A stretch of DNA of 64,000 bases from Taxillus chinensis (lineage: Eukaryota; Streptophyta; Magnoliopsida; Santalales; Loranthaceae): NCBI GenBank assembly GCA_023512835.1, contig CM042091.1:4821079-4885078 (forward strand), read 5' to 3'. Shown here piece by piece: positions 1 to 15,697 of this stretch. The notes below the pieces were generated by a model. The model had not been told where the DNA came from. It worked only from the letters and a program-made list of their open reading frames with translations, and did no database searches. The position numbers were made by a program, and so were the translations under genes. Position 1 is the stretch's first letter. Every line of letters starts with the position of its first letter.

Positions 1-476
1 TAGTAGCGTCCCACATCACGTACAAAAACCCGGCATCATGAATTTCAAAGACCAAATCAATTCTTGATAGACTAGGATAGGACTCTCGTGGGCATAAACC
101 TTGGCTCAAAACCAATACGGTTCATGGGGGCGTCATGCATGCTTATGAGTTGCAGAGAACAAGCCAACAGAAATACTCATGGGAGGTGAATGTTTTCATT
201 GAAACTGAAATAATTGATCATAACGCAGGAGCCATTTGCCAGTATTGTCCTCCAACCAACAACATCCGGAATCAAAACAAAACAAAACAAAATAGAAATA
301 ACGACAACTAGATTTTACAACCACACTAATTGAATCCAACAATAAACATGATATCTGGGAATCACGAGTCTTTGCTTTTTAAAAGTCCCGATCGATGAAT
401 CGAAGCTGAATATCACTCCCTACCTAGCAATCTAACCAACCAATCAATCCTATGGTTTCTACTTCGAATCACGTAC

Positions 477-555
477 CGACACTGGCCATGAGGATGGAGA
501 CAGCAAGGTACGGCTCCTGCACTATGAACATCCTCAGCTTCTCACTTACCGTCAT
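477..555 (-). CDS. First exon of a small membrane protein, possibly complex I NDUFA3/B9-like (partial)
   Basis: The minus strand reads ATG at 555 and stays open for 26 codons plus one base, then meets a good donor (GTACGT, 476-471). The peptide starts MTVSEKLRMFIVQEPYLAVS and turns hydrophobic, as if entering a membrane segment just before the splice site. The open frame upstream to 777 is probably 5' leader. Later exons would lie at lower coordinates, and I could not place one with confidence in 1-470, so the gene probably runs off the window. From memory this start resembles the small plant protein at Arabidopsis At2g46540, reported as a complex I accessory subunit. That assignment is an inference from a very short peptide. 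Confidence 0.42.
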
Positions 556-779
556 CTCGCTCGCTCGCTGGCTCGCTCGATCTTCCAAATCAAGGTCGGG
601 GTGGAATCTATCCAGGTGCTGGATGTTGGCAGTCCGGTTTTTATTTATTTGAAGTGGTTTGCGTCGGGTCGGGTTCACCTGAACCTGTGACCCGTGGACA
701 ATAGCCAATTGATCCGTTTTAGTTTTGGTAAAGGATAAGGGTAGGTATAGTAGATTATGCAGGTAAATTAATGTCATTA

Positions 780-2460
780 GATTGATATTAGATCTACTTC
801 ATTACGTTATTAGATCTAGTTCGTTGTTATTTTATTATTTTATTTTCTATATCTCTCTTCTCTCTCTCCCTTTAAAAGCTAAAAATCAAAATAATGTATC
901 GATTTCATTTATAAAACTAAAACTATGCATTAAATAGAATTTTTTTACAATCTTGAATTTAAATAAAAATTTAAACTTCAACTTCAATAACGTAAAATAA
1001 TATAAAACAAAAAATAAAAAAACAAAAAAAATTACGTATAAAACATATCATTATCTTAAACTATTTCAAACATCAATAATCAAATACACTTTAATTTTTT
1101 TCTCAAATTCAAATACCAAAGGTTAGGTTTCTACTAATTGTCTTTGGTCAAGGGCTATGAAGATATTACTAACTTTACAATTTCTAAAAAACTAAAACAA
1201 CAAAAGCCATTATCATCCTTTACTTCCTTGAAATGGAATTTGTTATACGTTGCTCTTTAACTTTTTACCTTATAGAGGTTGAAATAAACTCCAATAGTTT
1301 GATATAATATTCTATTAGAATTCTTGATGAAACATAAATTCATAAAAGGAAAACTGGATATCACGTTTTTAAGGACATCAAATAACATACCTTGATTATT
1401 TAAATATATGTGGATAGTATTATTTTTGGATCCATTGATTCAAATTTTTATAGAGTTTTCTAAAACTCATGTAAAATAAAATTGAGATAAGCATAATAGG
1501 CGAGTTGAAATACTTGCTCAAAATTGAAGTGAAATAGTTAAATAATGATATCTTCATTAACTAAGCAAAGGTCCTGATATTAGAGCCCAGGGTTGTGGGA
1601 TCAAAACTCATCCATGTATGTACACCAAAGGAGGTGGGGAGGGATGAAAAATTTGAAAACCGACCACCTGACATGCGTTGGGGGAGCTGGGATTATCGGG
1701 TCCATATGGCCAACACCTCTCGAGTGTATAAAGTCTAAAGTAAAGGCCCACACATGAGGACTATCTAGCCTGAAGTAGAGGTAAAGTTGTATGAAAGCCT
1801 ACAAAAGATCAATTACACACTAGGGGCTTGAGTTTCACGATAAAAGACTAACTGCTCTTCTGTAGAAAATAAAGGGGTGCAAGTTCTACTAATAACTTAA
1901 ACTTTTAGTAGAGTTGTTTTGAAATAAATATTATAAAAAATCATAGTTTAAATAAAATTTAAATTAAGTATAACTAGTGATTTAATTTAAATTGTTAGTT
2001 ATCGTATAAAATTTAATTTAATATATTTAAATAATAATAATAATAATAAATATAAATTTAAGGAGAATTTTGATTAAATTAATTAAAGTAAAGATTTAAA
2101 TAAAAATCTCACAACGTAACTTCCCCAAACAATGTCATTCTAAAGTTGCTTTAAATATAACGTAAATGCAATGTTTCGATAACAAATTCCTTATTGTACG
2201 CTAAGTTTGTTTTTATCTATTTCATAAAAATAAAAATAAAAATAAAAGTTGAACCCGCCCAAAAAAAAAAAAAAAGTTGAACCAGTCCTAAAAGCTAAAT
2301 CTACTAGGCCTGGCCAAGCCCGAATCGCCCAACGCCATTCTGCTGGGGTTCAACGTGCCTCCGCCAAGCATTGGGCAAGTTATGCATTTTCCTTTGACGT
2401 GGTTTTCAAATCCCAGGAGCGGGGTGAACTTCAGGTTGAGAAAACTTATATGGGTTTTTC
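780..2460. other. AT-rich intergenic DNA
   Basis: No supported gene. Mostly A/T homopolymers and short TAA repeats (about 2025-2050). An unrecognised, less AT-rich patch at 1575-1830 could be an old repeat. The lysine-rich reading at 2249-2290 comes from an A-run, not a gene. Confidence 0.6.
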
Positions 2461-2774
2461 TTAAAGTCCCGAAGGGTGGGTAGAGATGGCCAAACTTAGG
2501 AGAGAAATAAGATGCAAGCTGCAAGAATTCATACACGAATCTTCACATATATACCGAGAGGAATCATTTTTACGGGGCACATTCCCTCTGAAAAATGGCC
2601 GCACAGAGGTCATTTGTACATGCATATTAAGAATGGGTAATGCATAATACAAGACACTAACAGATGCATGATTGGGGAACAATAAAGATGTACAACACGC
2701 AAAGCAAATTTCCCTAGTAAGTTGACCTTTGATAAACAAAAAGAAAAAAAAAACAAACTTGCTCTGACACACAA

Positions 2775-4726
2775 CTAAAATGTAGGGAACATCCAACCCA
2801 CAGTCCACCCCAAGAGCAGCCCAGCACCAACAAGACTGAATCCCAATGCTAAAGCAACTGCACACTTACCAATGTCAAATTTGGGTCCACCCTGGTTCAC
2901 GGGTTTCCTACTAGAAGCCTTGTGCAAGCTATCCTGAGATTTCCTAGCCTTTGAAGCCATCCTTGGGAAGGCCAGTGGGAAGACATTCAGGATTGGCTGG
3001 CCATTGTTTTTAAGATGGAGATAAAGAGCTTCTAGCTGTAAAATCTGGAGCCATTGCTTGTAGGCAAAAAGCTGCGAGGCTTGTCTGAGTAAGAGCTCCA
3101 CCAGATGCTCGTTTTCAGCTTTGGCTTTCTTTGCTTCATTCTCAGCTTCCCTTGCACGCGTCTGAGAGTAGCAGAGTGCTTTCAAGAGTTGAGCCTTCTC
3201 GGAAATCTGATGTGGCATTGTCATGTCCTCGTGGGGAGAGCTGTAATGGGATTCAAATTTGAGTTCCAACTAATTTTGTGAATCCCTTCTATTATGGTTG
3301 GACATATGGAATTAAGACATCAGATGACAGATATCACATATTTTGACAAGTAGAACAATATTTCGACAAGATCTTAGAATTCCCAATCTGATGCAAAAAT
3401 TCTTTCTCCCAAGCATAAAGGTAAATTCAAAAAGTACTCAATATGAAATTATCCGGACACCGTAGGACAGCATGTAGAATTCAACTCCTACACAAGCAGA
3501 TGCTCTCTCATGGATAGGTAAGGAACCCGATCATATGTGTTTTGATGGCCTTTGACAAGAAAATGGAGAAAGTTAAGGAGCCCGAATCAAGAAATAGAAT
3601 TCCTAAAGGAGGGCATATTCAGTTTTTCAATTGTGAAACCAGGTTTAGTTGGTGATTCAGTGTAACGGACGGGTCAATAACTCTGATGTTTTTCCATATT
3701 ATAGTAAAATTATTAAGTCAAAAAATATAACTTACCTTCTTTCAAAAAAGATTTTACTACGGAAAATAAACCTTAACATCACAATGAAAGTGGAAAACCA
3801 AATTTAAACTAGTACCTCAATGAACTCTTGGAAGCATATAATGGCTGCATGTCTACTTTAGCCTGCTGCCTTCCATGAGAGCTTTCTAAAGTGGAACTGC
3901 TTTGCACAAAACTATTTAAATCAGAAATGCTCCTACGTCGCAAAGAGGAGACAGCTATATCACGGTCAAAATTCCCAAATTGGGAAAATTGGTCCTTCCG
4001 AACGTGCATCTTTTGAGGTGGGGGAAGATCACAATTCTCAACATGGTCATGTGATTTCTGTGCAACAAAGGAGGCCAATTCATCTTTATCAGTGGTGTGC
4101 CACCATGGCTCAGTCTTCTCGCTGGTAAACCAAACTGATTCTGAATCAAAGCACAGTTCATCAGATTTTTGGAAAGCTGAGTCCACAACCTGATAAGACT
4201 CATTCATTTTATCAGGTGCATTCTCATTATATTTGATTGTTTTTAGCTCTGGCGTTGTAACTACAGGATGCTTCTCTGCGTAAACAGTTGTAACTACAGG
4301 ATGCTTCTCTGCGTAAACAGTAGAGTCGATAAATTTACTATCTTCTATCTTTCTTGGGAAGCCTCCACTAAATTTGGGTGATGGTCCTAAAATGTATGTT
4401 GCTTTTGTGTTTTCTCCATCAGCATCCAAGACATTTAACTGTTCACATGTCACACTCCTCTGGTACCCAAAATTAGGCTGTAACTGAAGCCACCACCTTG
4501 TTTCAGGATGTAAATTGGAAGCAGAAGGGATCCCGCTCACAGAGGCAAAACCTATGACTGGATGAGCAGATCCATCTAGTACACCAGTGGGTCCCACATC
4601 AACCTGTTTAGATGATGTGCAGGATGTTGGGCAGCAAGGTAGCTTAGGAGCTCTTTTTGCGTCTTCTTGGACAAACATACGATTAGCTGTTCTCTGCCAT
4701 GCAGTCCTTGCTTCTGCTGCTGCCAT
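2775..4726 (-). CDS. Conserved plant coiled-coil, tail-anchored protein of unknown function
   Basis: Two coding exons join in frame. Exon 1 is 4726-3816, with ATG at 4726 and donor GTACTA after TTGAG. Exon 2 is 3240-2775, with acceptor ATTACAG at 3241 and a stop at 2775-2777. The lengths, 911 + 466 nt, give 458 residues. The N-terminus (MAAAEARTAWQRTANRMFVQ) and a motif around RWWLQLQPNFGYQ look like a widespread but uncharacterised plant family. The exon 2 product has a Glu/Lys/Ala-rich coiled coil (QTRAREAENEAKKAKAENEH), then a short basic stretch, then one C-terminal hydrophobic segment rich in Ala, Leu and Gly and ending WMFPTF. This predicts a tail anchor facing the cytosol. A downstream partial copy at 22-27.3 kb is broken. 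The function is unknown, and I infer membrane anchoring only. Confidence 0.8.
4255..4320 (-). repeat. Perfect 33-bp in-frame tandem duplication in exon 1
   Basis: Two identical 33-bp units (4255-4287 and 4288-4320) encode the repeated peptide VYAEKHPVVTT. The related pseudogene has only one unit near 26137-26170, so this duplication is recent or was secondarily lost there. Confidence 0.9.
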
Positions 4727-6160
4727 TACTCTTCTATTTTTTTACACATTTTCTCCCTGTACAGTGAAAGGAATCTCTAAGAAAAAGGAAAGAAAAGACA
4801 TGCAATCACAAAATTAAAGCTTGTGCCTGAATAACATCGGGTTACTTATAAGGAAAAACTCAGTGGCCCTGTGGGCAGAAAATTGTTGAACTTTTAATAA
4901 AAAGGCTTATAAAGACATGGAAATGTATAATAGAGACAGATCACTCCCTATCTGGCAAACAGAATGCAATCTGGAATTGGCTCTACTAAGCTGGTACATG
5001 AACATGAATTCAAGCTAGACAACAGTTAAGCAACTAAAATATGCAACAGGACATGTTTCAATCAGGTAGTAGAAACAGATCACCATCCTCCAACCAAATG
5101 CAATCTGGAATTTGTTCTATTCTTCACTTTGAAGATACTTATTAAATATATATTGGTACAGGTCATTGACTGCTGCATATAACTTTACACAGATGCTTGC
5201 TCACTTTGTATTGATAAATTGATAATGTTTCTCTTTAGAAACACTCCATACCGTAGGAGCTAATATTCAAATGTCTTCAGTTTAGAACGATACACCAACA
5301 AAGAAACAAACCTCAGAATAAAACAAAAGCTAGAACTTTATAAATCAATAAGGTAACACGTCAAAGAAACAATAATTCTACGGAGGCATAGCTAATAGCA
5401 TCATAACAAATCAACAAAAAATACCCATATCAAAAGACCAAAAACCCAACTCAAGACAAGAGGAGGGACTTCTCTTATGCAAGGCAGAGTTACCCGGCGA
5501 TTCAATACCGACAGAGAAGGAAAACTCGTAAACTTGAAGTTGCTGAAAATAACACCCGGAAATCGCTGTCGGCAAACCCATGTGAGACTATCAGATCACT
5601 AATATATAAGACATGAACAAGCTAAATCGAATCGATGCACGCACATGAAAACCAACTAGCATTTGCTTCCAAAAAACAAAAAATGACAACAACAAGACAC
5701 AGCAAAAGCGGAGAAATTAATTCTCGGGACACGCATGTGACGATTTCCCCTTTAGCAGACAAGGGATAGTTAAGATCTCTATTAGTAGCTGAAAAGTAGA
5801 CAACACATCCTCGTTTACATCCGATCACTCCCGCCCGTAATGACAAAAATTAAGAAACCAACGATCCCACCAAAAAAAAGAAGAAGAAGAAGAAGAAAGA
5901 AACAACAGATTATGCGCTGAAATTAGTAAAAACCACAACAACGGTTACACAGATAGCCAAAAAAACAGGAAAACAAAAAAAGCATAGAGAACCTGGTTCA
6001 AGGACGACCCACAAAAGGAAATGAGATGTTGAAAAATAGGATCTCGATCTGATTTGAGTAATATTGAAAGTGAAGCAATTATGCGCCCTTGGGACACAGA
6101 GACAGAGTCAAACAGAAAGTTTTAACTACTCTTCCTCTGCAGTCGTTTCCCTGCATTCCT
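4727..6160 (-). promoter_or_regulatory. 5' leader, probable leader intron and promoter of the tail-anchored gene
   Basis: Just upstream of the ATG at 4726 the minus strand has a pyrimidine tract ending CTGTACAG (about 4760), a plausible acceptor. A candidate donor, ACCAG|GTTCTC, lies near 5990, followed upstream by pyrimidine-rich DNA to about 6160. This suggests a non-coding first exon and a leader intron of about 1.2 kb, which is an inference. No credible coding sequence was seen in between, and parts of this leader recur in the pseudogene copy at 26.4-26.8 kb. Confidence 0.35.
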
Positions 6161-6179
6161 CGGTCAGTCGGTCATGAAT

Positions 6180-7950
6180 CAGGTTCGGTCTCGGACCCTA
6201 TAATTTTATATTATAAATATAAATTATTTTTAGACTAAACGAGGATAATATAAACATTTTTGATTGAGCATATAATAATAATTTTACGAAAACGTAAAAA
6301 ATTTTAATATTTAACATTTCTTTTGTTATTATTATTATTTTGCATCGCACTTGTATTTTTATTTTCTAAAAAGCGTTTCGGATACTCTACCTAATAAATT
6401 CGGAAAAAGTGTTTTTGTTAGTGTTGACATGCGATTAAATAACATACAAGCTTCATTTATGTGTGACCAGCTTATAAATTAAACTATAAATAATACTCAA
6501 GAAATTCCGACAGTACACAACAATAATGTTAAATTATTTAATTTTGACAGAATTTTATATTTAAAAAAAAAAAACATATTACATAGTGCGATTAATAACC
6601 GCAGGATATACGCATGTTCTTTACTGGACCACGTATCCGTGTTTCATGCGTGGCAATAGTACAAACTCGTAACGCCGTTTATGGTCCACGTCAAAAGTAA
6701 GTCGATAAATAGGAGTGGGGACACAACCTCGTACATGTGTCCCCGACCTGGCGTGTTGGTTACTCATATAACACGGATCGATGATATACATGATCGACCA
6801 AACTTTGAGGAGACGTGCAGTCTTTGCAAAACTGTAGAACATATTAAGCAATTATTTATTAAAATGTTTATATTTTAATTAAAATGTTTGATCATGACGC
6901 TTTCCCAGTTAAGATTCTTATTAAAACCAGAAAAATAATTATGACCCCCTTTAATACAAAATTTGTTTTTTTTTCTTTTTTCTTTATTTTTTGAAAGTTT
7001 TCATGAGACTAATTTACTGCTGTGTAAATATTTTCATTCTTTTAGTATCTTTGTTTTTTCTCTTAAAATGAAATTAATAAAAATAAGCGGTATTAAACGT
7101 TAAAGTGGTGATAACGTAATACGTATATCTTTCTTTGTTTTTTTTTTAAAAATGCAATGCGTTTCTAAAATTAACGATTGAATGTATGTGGCGTCATATC
7201 ATGTCAACCATGTGTTTGCGCGTGCCCTGTCCCGGTCAGGATAGTGGAGGCACGTGTCCTTCATATTATTATTATTATTTTATTATTATTATTTAAATCG
7301 TGCATCGAATTAGGGAGTATAAAATAAATAATTAGTTTACATAAGCAGGCTGTGGATGAGAAGATTCATTTTAATTGCCGATTAAATCCATTCAGTCGGT
7401 TTACGCCAGTCCATGCGGATTAAATCTATTTTGACGCAGACCGGTGGACTAATTTTTTTTTCTTTTTAATAATTTTTTAAAAAAGATTGTTCATTCACTT
7501 AAATCTTAAAACTATTAATTTTAAAACTAAAAAATATTTAATAAATTAACTTATCATCTATATTTAAAATAAATAAATAAATACAAATTAAACCGGTCCA
7601 CAAACAAACCGAATTAGACCAATGAAGCATGGACCGGGCCATCCTGTTTAAATCCGCTCCGGACCTGACCCATTCATTTTACACCTTTAGCACCAATTTA
7701 TATTGCATTGGACTATTTGCAATTCACGAGAAGCCCTTTCTAAATATAGCGTAACCTATATCATTTTTTTTTATTTTAATATTTTTTAAGTATACTAAAT
7801 ATATTATTTAAATTAATGAACATATTTTTAAAAATAAAAATAATTCTAATTTTAAATTTAACTGATAAATTATAGATGATGAATAAAATATATTTTATTT
7901 AAATATAAAATATTACATTGAGTAATACATTATAGATAGTCTTAACATTG
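6180..7950. other. Intergenic AT-rich DNA, partly shared with 26.8-27.3 kb
   Basis: No gene supported. Segments around 6775-7270 recur at 26785-27260 and mark the far end of the segmental duplication. At 7330-7690 there is a moderately GC-rich stretch with inverted CCGGT-containing pieces, probably an old non-autonomous repeat. Confidence 0.55.
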
Positions 7951-7957
7951 CCTCTTA

Positions 7958-8281
7958 GAGCATCCTCCTTCAAAAATATATTTAAAAATAATTATAGAAA
8001 ATTTTAAATTTTAGATAAAAAATAATATATATGAAGCCCTTCAAGCTCTAAAATTTAAAAAATTAAATATAAAATATTCATATATTTGTATTATTACTAT
8101 TCATCTTTTGAATATTATTTATTATATTTATTGATATATGTACATTTTTTATTAGGTGTAATAGAGATAAAAAATAAATACAAAATAAAAAATTATAATT
8201 TAAAATAATAAAAAAAGAGACATGGAGAATATTATTTATTTTTTAAAAATAAATATAAAAATAAAATTATTATGAATGCTC
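7958..8281. mobile_element. Tourist-like MITE (PIF/Harbinger type)
   Basis: The 324-bp AT-rich segment is bounded by inverted ends GAGCATCCTCC on the left and GAATGCTC on the right. It is flanked by TTA on both sides (7955-7957 and 8282-8284). A TWA target duplication with GAGCA ends is typical of PIF/Harbinger-derived MITEs. The ends have diverged beyond the first six bases. Confidence 0.6.
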
Positions 8282-8284
8282 TTA

Positions 8285-9397
8285 TAACTTTATATATATA
8301 TATATAATAATTCATACAGGATTATTTTTATTATTATTATTATGTAGATATTAATTTTTTTACTAATATAATTTTTTCACACCGGAATATTATTTGCACC
8401 TGCACAGTAAGATGCTATTTACCTCGTCTCGCACCCCATTGATTTCTTTTCTTTGCTGCCTTCTGAAAGTGAACCAAGATGACCGATTATTTATTTATTT
8501 ATTCTTAACAATAGAACATTCACTTATTACCAAAATTGAGATGAGCTGATCCTATAAAATTCTGAATAATATGAAATGTGACCACCTATCATCTAATAAT
8601 ATTTTGCACAACGCCTATCCTATATATTGGTTAGGTTAGAACAACGTCATGGCTTATAAGAAATTATGGGTTTGATTGCATCCAGAAAATGAGGTTAATT
8701 TGTACATTAATATCAACGTTTTTGACGTTACTTTGGCCTTTGGTTTGACATATTTTATGTCGTATGAACAAAGTTAACACTATGCTGTATGCTGAGACAT
8801 TTTACCAACAAGAAATAAAATATATGATGGACATCTCATTTTTTACATATATAGATGAATTGTAAAAAACAAAAACAAAAATTAAGACGAGCTTGCCTTG
8901 TCCATCACCTTTTAATTTTCAAATTTAGAGAAGTTTTTTAACAAAATATTTTTAGGACAATATTAATTTATAATTAATTTTCAATAATACTCTTCTTTTT
9001 ATTAAAATGTATTATATTAAATTTATAGCATATAATTTATGAGTAATGTTACATCCAAATAAATAATTTTTAAATAACAGTGACAACGTGACAGAAAATA
9101 CAATTACAGACTAGTATATTAGATCATGGGATGTCGAAGGAAGAAAATAAAATCATAACCGTTATCACGTTTTTACGACGATGCCATGAGATAATTACAT
9201 ATTTTTTTTTAATAATTTATATACGGTATAGTTGAATATGCTATTAAAGTAAATACATTATTTTTGAAAGTTTAAAATAAATGTTAGTACTATAGCCAGC
9301 ATACAAAGTAAATTAAGCTTGTTAAGAAAATTTAATTAAAATGCCCATGCCAATATGATATTTAAAAGTATACGAGCTTAATTATAGAATGAATAAG
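8285..9397. other. Intergenic AT-rich DNA
   Basis: No coding or RNA gene recognised. (TA)n at about 8291-8306, (ATT)n at 8327-8341 and many A/T runs. Confidence 0.6.
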
Positions 9398-9404
9398 TTT
9401 GGTG

Positions 9405-10182
9405 TAGGGGTGGGCAACGGATACCCGCCCCCACTACCCCGCCCGCAATCCGCTCCGCCCCCGCTATGCGGGACGGGTTACCCCGCCCAGGCAAGAGCGG
9501 GGTGCGATTTTTAAACTTGACACCTCGCCCCAGGTGGGAACGGATAGCGATAATAGGTAGCGGGATATCCCGCCCCGCTTAATTTTAATAATATTTATTT
9601 ATAATTTTATAGTATTTTAAATATTATTATTTAACTTTTATTTATGATTTTTGATAGCTTTGAATGATATTTATTATTGTAAATTTAAATTATTTTTTAT
9701 AATTTTAAGGTTAAAAATGACGTTGAAATTTTATTTAAGCTGAAATTATCGATATGAACAGATCTAATAAAAAGCGATAACAAGATGCGAACAAATGAAA
9801 CCTCATTCGCAGATACATTAAATAACAATATAACCTGTCCCGCCTACATATGGAACGAGATACAATCTTAAAATTTAATCTACTACCTAAGTGATAATAT
9901 GAAGTGATAATAGGTTGATTATAGTACCCGAATTACTCGTATCAACTATTTTGTGGAACCTCTAAAAGGTAGAATTATCTTAAGAGAGAAATCAATAAAA
10001 GCCGGTAGCAGGGAGCGGGCAGATGAAGCCTTCCCCGCTAACCCCACCATAGGACAGGGTACCCCGCCCTGCCTACATATGGGGCGGGGTACAGTTAAAA
10101 AAAAAATTACCCACCTAGACGGAGGCGGGATACTGTAATAGGTAAATCCCGCTCCCACTATGGCGGGTAGCACGCACCATAC
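9405..10182. mobile_element. GC-rich non-autonomous DNA transposon, hAT-like
   Basis: This stretch is strikingly GC-rich at both ends in an AT-rich setting. It starts TAGGGGTGGGCAACGGATAC and has repeated ACCCCGCCC/GCGGGGT motifs at 9420-9560 and 10020-10165. The centre is AT-rich. The ends are imperfect inverted repeats, since the right end read backwards gives GGTGCGTGCTACCCGCC. The sequence TTTGGTG flanks both sides (9398-9404 and 10183-10189), consistent with an about 8-bp hAT target duplication. No transposase is encoded. Confidence 0.5.
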
Positions 10183-10189
10183 TTTGGTG

Positions 10190-12515
<2,326 letters not shown>

Positions 12516-12519
12516 GTTA

Positions 12520-15280
12520 CATGTGATAAATCACACAACACAATGGTATAACAATATTGTATTGATACTATTTTTTAAATTTTTTAATTTATATTAATCT
12601 AAGAATAAAAAAATATTCATACACTAATTATTCATACGTGCTTACAAATAGAAATTCCATACATACAAGCATAATTTTCAAAACTGAGGTGTGATGCCCC
12701 CTTGGGTCTGCCCCCATTTGAAGTCGCACAAATTTTAGTTTAATAATGTATTTTCAGTTTCTCCAATAGGTCTATACCCACCCCATCCTAAGAGTGCATG
12801 TTTACTTTTTTTTACTAATATCGCCGAACCCTAAATTCCATTAATCTAATTATATTATACCCCGAAATCCCGCACACACATCAACATCATTATCGTTGTC
12901 TTTGATTTTCGCTTATTTTAATCATGAACTTGGGAATAATATTTTTTGTGACTTTGGTATAAGGTGGACGTTGTGGCTATCCATTTGGACTTTTTTTTGT
13001 CTCGTAACGTTTATTTTATGTTTTAAAATGTAAGTTGGTTGATTTTAAAATTTTACTTTGTTCGGATGTTTATTTTTGCTTTTTTTATTTTTAAAATACA
13101 ATCATTGTTTTTAAATATAAAAAATATAAAATTAAAAGTAATAAAATATCATTTTTATTCTTTGAGGTTTAAAAAGAAAAATAATTTTTTGTTGTTTTAT
13201 TTTTTTATTTCTTTCATTTTAAAAATAAATACAGAAAATACATCAATCAAACATATTTAATATTACAATTCGGATAGATGGTATAATGGTGTTTTGTTGG
13301 ACAGCTAAAAATGTCGTTTGGATGGGTTTGGTTGTTTATTTTTAAAAATAATATTTTTAAAAAAAACTATAGTCTTAAATAAATTTAAAATTATTTAATT
13401 TTATCATTTAGTTTTCAGAATAAATGGATCCCATAATTATTTTAAAAAGTTATCTCTAACTATTTTTTGTTTTAAAATTCAAATCCAATCATGTCGGTCA
13501 AATAATATTTTTTATATTTAATTTTTCCTCTATTATGTTAATTGAGCTCACTATTTTTTATTTTTTTATTTTTTTATACTCAATTTATACTCTTTTTAAA
13601 ATACATTATCTCTCATAACAAACATAAATTATTTTTAAATTACAATTCAATACAAACTCTAATAGGATTCAAAATATATAATACAAAAATAAAGACTCAT
13701 ACTAAACATGACCCAAGCAAATGATTCTAAAATTAGCCTTATTTTGTTTTCTTGAATTTTAACTTAGTCCTGATACCTTTAAATTAAAATAATATTAAAT
13801 GTCATAAAATTGTTACAATTTCAATTAAATTACATTTGCGTATATATTTTTTAAAAAAGTAGTGATTATACCTCAAAACAAATATAAAATTGATAAAAAC
13901 TCAAAATTAATTTGATCAAATCGAATTTATTTCAATTAATTTTGATGTAAGCCTGAATTTATTCCAACTATGGGATATGAAACAGGGTCAATCTAGCCGA
14001 AATGGAGTGGTTTGATTCAATTTGCGGACTAGTCCGTTTTTTTAGTTTTAATTTTGTTAAAATAGTGATAATTTTTTAAAATATAAATTATTTTGTAAAT
14101 GCAAAGTTAAAATAACATTTTAATAATACACACGAATTATATTCGCTTATATAACATATAATCAATATACTGATCAAGTACATATCAACAGTTCTTTCAA
14201 TATAATTTATAACTGTATCATTATTATAAAATATAAATTTTAATCACTCAAATAAAATTTCATAACATTAAAAATGTACTATTTTATGACTTAAGAGTAA
14301 AATAATATTAAAAAAATAACAGGCCCATGGATCATGTTTTAAATGGGCCTAAATTGAACTGATTCGCACAATTAGCGACCGACAATACATTTAACACCTT
14401 TACTTATAACATGCTTTTGGGATGGACATTCTCACCCATCGCATAAGTTTATAGCATATTTTCTATAAGAAAAACGCCATGTGCAACAGTCTCGTGATAT
14501 CATTGCGCATTGTGAAACCGTAGTTGATATAGACAATCGTAATTTTATTTTCTTCTGATGACTTGATATGCTATATATTATTATAATTATTTATCGATTA
14601 TGTAATTTCGTTGGTAAATAACATTGCTCTTAGCATAAAGAAGTTGATGAAAATATAATTAAATGTGTTATTGATTATTAAATGTGAATGATACTTGATA
14701 CCCCATTAAATGTGTTTCTTATTAATCGTTATATAATATATGTACATGTATGAGAATGAACCGATGATAATGAGAATAATCTTTGAAACAAATGATATTG
14801 TTATTATACTTTTGAATACATTTCTTATTTATATAACATATTAAATAGTTCCTATTATGTATGATGCATGAACTATAAATGGAGCCGCCATATTAGTATA
14901 TTGTTTAATTATAATATTTTAATGAATAAGTATGCTTGAATGAGATTTATTGGGTGCCTAATATTACTCATTAAATTTTACTATATAGTTATTATATGTA
15001 AGGATGGTAACGGGGTGGGTCAAAATCGGATAGTGAATAATTCGAATTCATCCTGAGTGGATTCGGGCCGAGGGAACAAGGAGTATGAAATGTTGGGGCG
15101 AGTCAATATGAGATGAATATTTTAAGCTGGAACTATTAAAAAACTTTAAAACGACAAGATAATGTTGATTACGCCTATTTTATTTCTTATTAGTCAATTT
15201 TAAAAGTGATTTCTTGTATCTCTTACTGATAGGCAAGTGGACTTCTAATCATGTGGGAAACTAGTCCCCTATTTATCCCT
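12520..15280. other. Intergenic DNA with degraded repeats
   Basis: No gene supported. Inverted AT-rich patches starting GTTTGG-like motifs (13040-13260 and 13310-13730) look like old MITEs without readable target duplications. GC-richer patches at 13970-14040 and 14325-14390 share a tribe of short repeat motifs. Confidence 0.5.
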
Positions 15281-15285
15281 CATAA

Positions 15286-15697
15286 GAGCACTCACATGAG
15301 TCACCCTAATAAGTTTATCTAAATTTACAGTTTGATATTACTTTTTGTTTATATATATATATATATATATCACAATATATTTCATAAATCACCATCTACA
15401 TTATTAAAATAATATTATACACTACTTATTTTATTTAATAATATGTTTTTATAATTTAATATTAAATGAAAATGAATGTTATGGAAACTTGAAAGAGAGA
15501 GGTGTGAGAAAATTTTTATATATAATTTAATAATTACAGGAAGTGAATATTAGTTTTCAATAAATTGGGAAATATTGTATAATTCGCATGGAAAAAGTTA
15601 AATATAGGGCATTTACTATGAGAATGATTTTATGACTTTTTAACTTTTTTTTAAATATAAGAAATAAAATTCTATAGGAAAGTTACTAATAGTGCTC
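15286..15697. mobile_element. Tourist-like MITE with TAA target duplication
   Basis: The 412-bp AT-rich element begins GAGCACTCACATGAGTCACC and ends TAGTGCTC. TAA is duplicated on both sides (15283-15285 and 15698-15700). The left terminus shares GAGCACTCACA with the larger element at 47111-48370. A (TA)n run lies inside at about 15352-15370. No coding capacity. Confidence 0.65.

Noticed and set aside
2249..2464. Lysine-rich 71-residue frame starting MNPPKKKKKVEP that looks like a nuclear localisation signal
   Set aside because: The lysines come from an A homopolymer, no family is recognisable and there is no gene context.
3241..3269. Exon 2 of the tail-anchored gene starting upstream at TTGGAACTC
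   Set aside because: An acceptor there gives the wrong phase with the exon 1 donor. The acceptor ending at 3241 restores the frame.
13039..13724. Phe/Ile/Lys-rich frames resembling membrane proteins
   Set aside because: Composition reflects AT-rich DNA. No start context, no domain and no splice structure.
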